Assembly (NCBI RefSeq): GCF_003474385.1
Contig: NZ_QUCY01000001.1
Coordinates: 186,001-250,000 of the forward strand
From: Senegalimassilia sp003474385
Lineage (GTDB): Bacteria; Actinomycetota; Coriobacteriia; Coriobacteriales; Eggerthellaceae
Direction of reading: 5' to 3'
DNA length: 64,000 nt
Shown here: piece by piece, positions 59,505 through 64,000 of the stretch
Layout: the number at the start of each line of letters is the position of its first letter
Position numbering within the stretch: position 1 is the stretch's first letter
Notes under the pieces: model-generated
Database searches by the model: none
Told to the model about the DNA's origin: nothing
What the model saw: only the letters and a program-made list of their open reading frames with translations
Made by a program: the position numbers and the translations under genes

Positions 59505-61690
59505 ACTACCTCCAGCTTGACGCGAAACGAAATGCAACGCGGCGTGTCCAAATCGTCGAATGCGATGATATAGGCCCGCTTCTGCTCGTCGATGCCCTGC
59601 ACCACGCCCTGTCCGAACGCTTTATGGGCAACGCGCGTGCCCGGTTCGATGGACGCCTGCCCGGCCATATCGGAGATCCAGCGATCAGTCGCCTGATAAG
59701 CGCTACGGGCGTCATCGAGCTGGGAGTCAGCGAGCCTATTTGAAAACTCCAAGGCCGCAGGGTCGATATCGAGGAGGAACCGCGAAGGATACCGCGGCGC
59801 TCCCTGATGGCCGAAACCCTCGGCCTCGGTAAGGTACAGCCCATCCTTGGCGCGCGTGAACGCCACGAACGCGAGGCGGCGCTCCTCCTCCATGGCCTCA
59901 ACCGTACGCGTTTTGCGCGACGGCAGCACGCCTTCGGACAGCGAGCAAACGAAGACGTGGTTGAATTCCAGGCCCTTGGCAGCATGGATGGTCATAAGAC
60001 GCACATTATCCTTCGACGCATCCGCGATATCGGCATTGGAGAGCAAGGCTACGTGGTGCAGATAGTGGTCAATGGTAACCTCCTCGCCGCATGTTGCCTC
60101 GAACTCGTATACCGATTGCTTCAGCTCGGCAAGGTTATCGAGCCGCTCCTGGCTTCCCTCGGTGCGCAACATCTGCTCGTAGCCGCTTTCGTCGAGCAGC
60201 GCCGAAAGCACCTCCGACACCGGGCGGCCCTCAACGGACCTGCGAAAACCATGCACAAGCGCTATAAGCTGCTTCGCCTTCGTGCGTTTGAAGATATCAT
60301 CCTCGCATGTTGCCTCAAGAGCCTGCAGCATGGTGCATCCGTGCTCGTCGCAATACTGCTGCAGATACGCCATGCGACGTTGGCCGAGATTGCGCTTGGG
60401 CACGTTAGCCACGCGCAAAAATGCCAAGTCATCCCCTACCGCGATAAGGCGCAGGTAGCACAGCGCATCCTTGATCTCGCTTCTGCCGAAAAAAGGCACA
60501 CCGCTGAACAGCGAATATGGAATATCCGCATCGAGAAACGCCTCCTCGACCGAACGCGATGCGTAATGCGCGCGATACAGCACCGCCATATCGCGATAAG
60601 CAATCCCCTTGCTATGCAATGCAGCCACGCCTTCGGCGATCCACGCCGCTTCGGCCTGGGGCGATACGGCATGATGCCAGACCGTCGGACCGAACGAGCG
60701 CCGCGCGGCGACAAGGTCCTTTGGGATACGCATATGGTTTTTCGCGATAAGCGAGTTCGCCACCGCAAGCACCTGAGGCACCGACCGATGGTTCTCAAGC
60801 ATCATGATGGTGCGCGCGCCGGGGAAGCGCTTATCGAAGTCAAGCAGCAGGTTCACGTCCGCGCCACGCCACGTGTAGATAGTTTGGTCGGGGTCGCCGA
60901 CCACGAACAGGTTCTTGTGATACCCCTGTAGCACCTCCATAAGCCGGTATTGCAACGCATCGATATCCTGGAACTCGTCGATCATGATGTATTCCAATCG
61001 CTGCTGCCATTTGAGACAGATTTCAGGGAACCGCTCGAACACGTAGAGCGTGAATACGATCAGGTCGTTGTAATCGAGCCCAAAGCACTTCCGCTCCTGG
61101 TAAAGATACCCATAGAAGATGATGTCGCGCACGTTATCAGCCTGCAGATACCTGTCATGCAACTCGGCGATAGACCATTCGAGCATGTCCAGATAATAGC
61201 TGGGATGCTCCTTGAGCTTCTGCATCTCGATCATGTCGCGCGCATTCGAAAACGTCATATCGCGCAACGTAAGGCCTCGTTCTTCATAGATGGTCTGCAA
61301 CATGGCATCGATGTCGGCGTTGTCGAGCACCAGAAAGCTTTTCGGATACCGTACGGCATGGGAATCTTCCTGAAGAACCGAAACGCAAAAGCCATGGAAC
61401 GTGTTGATGTAACCAGTGTCATGATCGCCGGTAAGACGACGGATACGCCCGCGCATCTCGCTGGCAGCCTTGTTCGTGAACGTGACGCACAAGATGTTGC
61501 CGGGCAAAATGCCCAGCTCGTTGACCAAGTATGCGAACCGCTGCGTCAGCGCGGCCGTTTTCCCCGTACCGGCACCCGCGATGACGCGTACGTAGCCTTC
61601 CGTTGCCGTGACGGCCTGCTGTTGGGCCGCATTGAGCTGCGGCTCTTCATCGATCCTGCCCATTGCACGATATGTCGTCATAGAATCCAT
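59501..61690 (-). CDS. UvrD/PcrA-type DNA helicase
   Basis: A 729-residue SF1A helicase. Motif Q LNAAQQQAV; Walker A IAGAGTGKTAALTQR (near 40); motif Ia VTFTNKAASEM; Walker B YIMIDEFQDIDALQY; motif III GDPDQTIYTWRGA; motif IV LENHRS; motif V TIHAAKGLEFNHVFV; motif VI EERRLAFVAFTRAK. It would displace the incised strand and UvrBC after excision. The tail has a PcrA-like tudor segment (GTRVAHKAFGQGVVQGI). First gene of the uvrC operon, behind a LexA-type box at 61713-61724. Confidence 0.93.
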   Translation of the reverse strand: MDSMTTYRAMGRIDEEPQLNAAQQQAVTATEGYVRVIAGAGTGKTAALTQRFAYLVNELGILPGNILCVTFTNKAASEMRGRIRRLTGDHDTGYINTFHGFCVSVLQEDSHAVRYPKSFLVLDNADIDAMLQTIYEERGLTLRDMTFSNARDMIEMQKLKEHPSYYLDMLEWSIAELHDRYLQADNVRDIIFYGYLYQERKCFGLDYNDLIVFTLYVFERFPEICLKWQQRLEYIMIDEFQDIDALQYRLMEVLQGYHKNLFVVGDPDQTIYTWRGADVNLLLDFDKRFPGARTIMMLENHRSVPQVLAVANSLIAKNHMRIPKDLVAARRSFGPTVWHHAVSPQAEAAWIAEGVAALHSKGIAYRDMAVLYRAHYASRSVEEAFLDADIPYSLFSGVPFFGRSEIKDALCYLRLIAVGDDLAFLRVANVPKRNLGQRRMAYLQQYCDEHGCTMLQALEATCEDDIFKRTKAKQLIALVHGFRRSVEGRPVSEVLSALLDESGYEQMLRTEGSQERLDNLAELKQSVYEFEATCGEEVTIDHYLHHVALLSNADIADASKDNVRLMTIHAAKGLEFNHVFVCSLSEGVLPSRKTRTVEAMEEERRLAFVAFTRAKDGLYLTEAEGFGHQGAPRYPSRFLLDIDPAALEFSNRLADSQLDDARSAYQATDRWISDMAGQASIEPGTRVAHKAFGQGVVQGIDEQKRAYIIAFDDLDTPRCISFRVKLEVV

Positions 61691-61697
61691 AACGAGG

Positions 61698-61724
61698 AGT
61701 ATATCAAACAGGGAACGCCTGTTC
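61698..61724 (-). promoter_or_regulatory. SOS promoter of the uvrD-uvrC-rapZ-yvcK-whiA operon
   Basis: Minus-strand GAACAGGCGTTC (61713-61724) matches the LexA core GAAC-N4-GTTC and overlaps the expected -35. TATACT (61698-61703) is the -10, only eight bases before the ATG at 61690, implying a very short leader. Confidence 0.7.
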
Positions 61725-61764
61725 TATATCGATATGATATATTTCGAACAATTGTTCTCAGGTC

Positions 61765-62958
61765 CTACTTTGAGCTCTGAGCTTTCATACGCTTGATCAG
61801 CACGAATGCGCAGTACAGCAAGGCGAGAAACGCGATGAAGGCCCCCACGAAACCCACATCGGCAATGGTGTCGAACGTGCACACTCCGCCGCCGATGAAG
61901 CTCCCCGTGCCGATGCCGAGGTTGAAGATACCGGAGAAGATGGCCATCGCGACCGTCTGCTCGCCATCGCTTGCGAACTCGATGATCTCGGCCTGATAGA
62001 CGATAGAGTACCCCGAACCGGCGATGCCCCACAGCATGCAGACGGCGAACACGCCGACGATGCCGAGGGCGGCAGGCCGCAGGAGCAGCAGTGCCAACGC
62101 CACACCCGCGACGACCCACACAGCGAAGGCCCAGCGATGGCCGCGATAAAACCGTGAGCATATCGCGCTTCCGACGAGCCCTGCGATGCCGAAGGCCACC
62201 AACGCCATGGTGACGACTTGCTCGTCCATACCGCCAACCTGCAGCAAGAACGGCTCGATATAGCTATAACCCGTGTAGTACCCCATGGCGTACAAAGCAG
62301 TCACGATGAAGATGCCCATGAGCACCTTGTTCCGCAAAATGCTGGGAAGCTGCTTGAGCGTGAAGGGCTTGCTGGCCGGGATCTTCGGGAACACCACCGC
62401 CAAGTACGCCAGCACCAGCGCGCTTACCGCGCATACGCAGCCGAAGGTCTGGCGCCAGCCCAACCAAAGCCCCACCATACGACCAAGCGGCAACCCAACA
62501 ACCATGGCAAGCGCCGAGCCGGTGACCACGGCGCTAACGGCCATAGGCGCGTGCCTCTCGTCGACGACTTTCACCGCCACGGGAGCTGCAATGGCCCAGA
62601 ACACCGAATGGGCGCAGGCGACCACCAAACGCGCTGCCATGAGCAAACCATAGCTGGGCGCCAGGGCCGAAAGCGCCTGCCCGGCACAGAACACGCCGAT
62701 GACCAAGAGCATAAGCGGTCGAAACGCCAAACGGGAACCCAATATCATAAGGGGAAGCGACAGCAGCATGACCGCCCAGGCGTACACCGAGATGATCAGC
62801 CCCGTCACGCCCTCGCTCGTCCCGAACGAGGCGCCGATGCCGGTCAGGAGGCCGACGGGCATGAACTCAGAAGTATTGAATATGAACGCGGAAACGGTGA
62901 TGCCGATCAGGGGCAACCATTCCCGCAGCGTAAGCTTGCTATCCACAAACCTTGTCAT
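61765..62958 (-). CDS. MFS transporter, DHA1 family (SotB/YdhP-like efflux)
   Basis: A 397-residue 12-helix transporter of the DHA1 sugar/arabinose-efflux type. The helix-1 region contains FNTSEFMPVGLLTGIGASFG, the hallmark of SotB/YdhP/AraJ proteins; motif A-like LMILGSRLAFRPLMLL and the helix-5 motif VVTGSALAMVVGLPLGRMVG follow, then WLGWRQTF. Substrates of relatives include sugars, purines and drugs. Start ATG 62958 follows AAGGAAG at long spacing; the frame extends to 63015 without a better site. Stand-alone gene. Confidence 0.88.
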   Translation of the reverse strand: MTRFVDSKLTLREWLPLIGITVSAFIFNTSEFMPVGLLTGIGASFGTSEGVTGLIISVYAWAVMLLSLPLMILGSRLAFRPLMLLVIGVFCAGQALSALAPSYGLLMAARLVVACAHSVFWAIAAPVAVKVVDERHAPMAVSAVVTGSALAMVVGLPLGRMVGLWLGWRQTFGCVCAVSALVLAYLAVVFPKIPASKPFTLKQLPSILRNKVLMGIFIVTALYAMGYYTGYSYIEPFLLQVGGMDEQVVTMALVAFGIAGLVGSAICSRFYRGHRWAFAVWVVAGVALALLLLRPAALGIVGVFAVCMLWGIAGSGYSIVYQAEIIEFASDGEQTVAMAIFSGIFNLGIGTGSFIGGGVCTFDTIADVGFVGAFIAFLALLYCAFVLIKRMKAQSSK

Positions 62959-63266
62959 GAAACCGAGCGCTTCCTTCCCTTTTCCCTTTGCGCGGATATG
63001 GGATTGTAGCCCCATGGAGAGCTACAGCGGATGCGGAAGCTGGCCTTCAGATAACCCTCATGAACCGCCCATCGCGCGCACATCTGGATAACGCGAAAGC
63101 AGGAACCGACGCATCATGAGGAAAGCCGCCCGCGCCGGGCAAACGCCCGTCCGCCGCAGGTCTCCGCCCATTGTTTCGGCTTCGTTAATATACCGTTTCG
63201 AGGGAATTCCGAAACCTATAATGCAACCCGTTAACACAACATTTCATCCGCTAGGAGGTTCACGCA
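62959..63266. other. Divergent promoter region, MFS transporter / gdhA
   Basis: About 308 bases. The only clear signal is the gdhA TATAAT at 63217-63222 with a weak CGTTTC -35 (63194-63199, 17-base spacer). No gene is supported. Confidence 0.45.

Positions 63267-64000
<734 letters not shown>

Overview
The window is about 60% GC with dense, mostly minus-strand operons. It looks like the chromosome of an anaerobic actinobacterium of the class Coriobacteriia, most likely family Eggerthellaceae (Slackia/Adlercreutzia/Eggerthella-like). This rests on gene content, not on a search: the uvrC-rapZ-yvcK-whiA block, multi-membrane-span LuxR regulators beside transporters, an Ech-type membrane hydrogenase, a membrane formate dehydrogenase locus, GTG/TTG starts and AAAGGAGG/AAAGGGGG ribosome binding sites.

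Layout. 1-3.7 kb: 5' part of an Ech-like [NiFe] hydrogenase operon (echABCD, minus strand, running off the left edge). 4.3-8.9 kb: a DHA2 drug exporter, then a lipoprotein solute-binding protein overlapping a hybrid histidine kinase. 9.2-16.3 kb: tRNA-Pro and the ileS-lspA-rluD / hemH-coaBC genes. 16.6-23.2 kb: degV, a YfcC-type transporter divergent from a membrane LuxR regulator, dinB, and an aminotransferase-fold gene that has lost its PLP lysine. 23.3-29.3 kb: a metal-homeostasis island with csoR-copA (carrying a probable internal copZ start) divergent from arsR-HMA-zntA; operators and promoters are readable for both units.

29.5-37.3 kb: HelD-like helicase and ABC exporter, then luxR-murB-ndpA. 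37.5-40.3 kb: tatA followed by the wreck of a Tat-exported formate dehydrogenase operon (fdnG', 'fdnH, fdnI', 'fdhE), with a frameshift in the Tat motif and two large internal deletions. 41.1-47.6 kb: an unknown Ser-rich anchored protein, a GNAT enzyme, an EamA-GNAT fusion and uvrA with a LexA-type box. 47.7-49.1 kb: seven tRNA genes in three transcription units with near-identical promoters. 49.1-54.3 kb: gapA-pgk-tpiA-gpmI-secG. 54.4-61.7 kb: uvrD/pcrA-uvrC-rapZ-yvcK-whiA behind a second LexA-type box. 61.8-64 kb: an MFS transporter and the start of gdhA.

Together the genes describe an anaerobe with a complete lower-glycolysis operon, NADP-type ammonium assimilation, proton-coupled hydrogen metabolism, layered copper and zinc/cadmium efflux, and an SOS-controlled excision-repair set. 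It appears to have lost one respiratory formate dehydrogenase while keeping the Ech hydrogenase. No phage, insertion sequence or CRISPR array was recognised.
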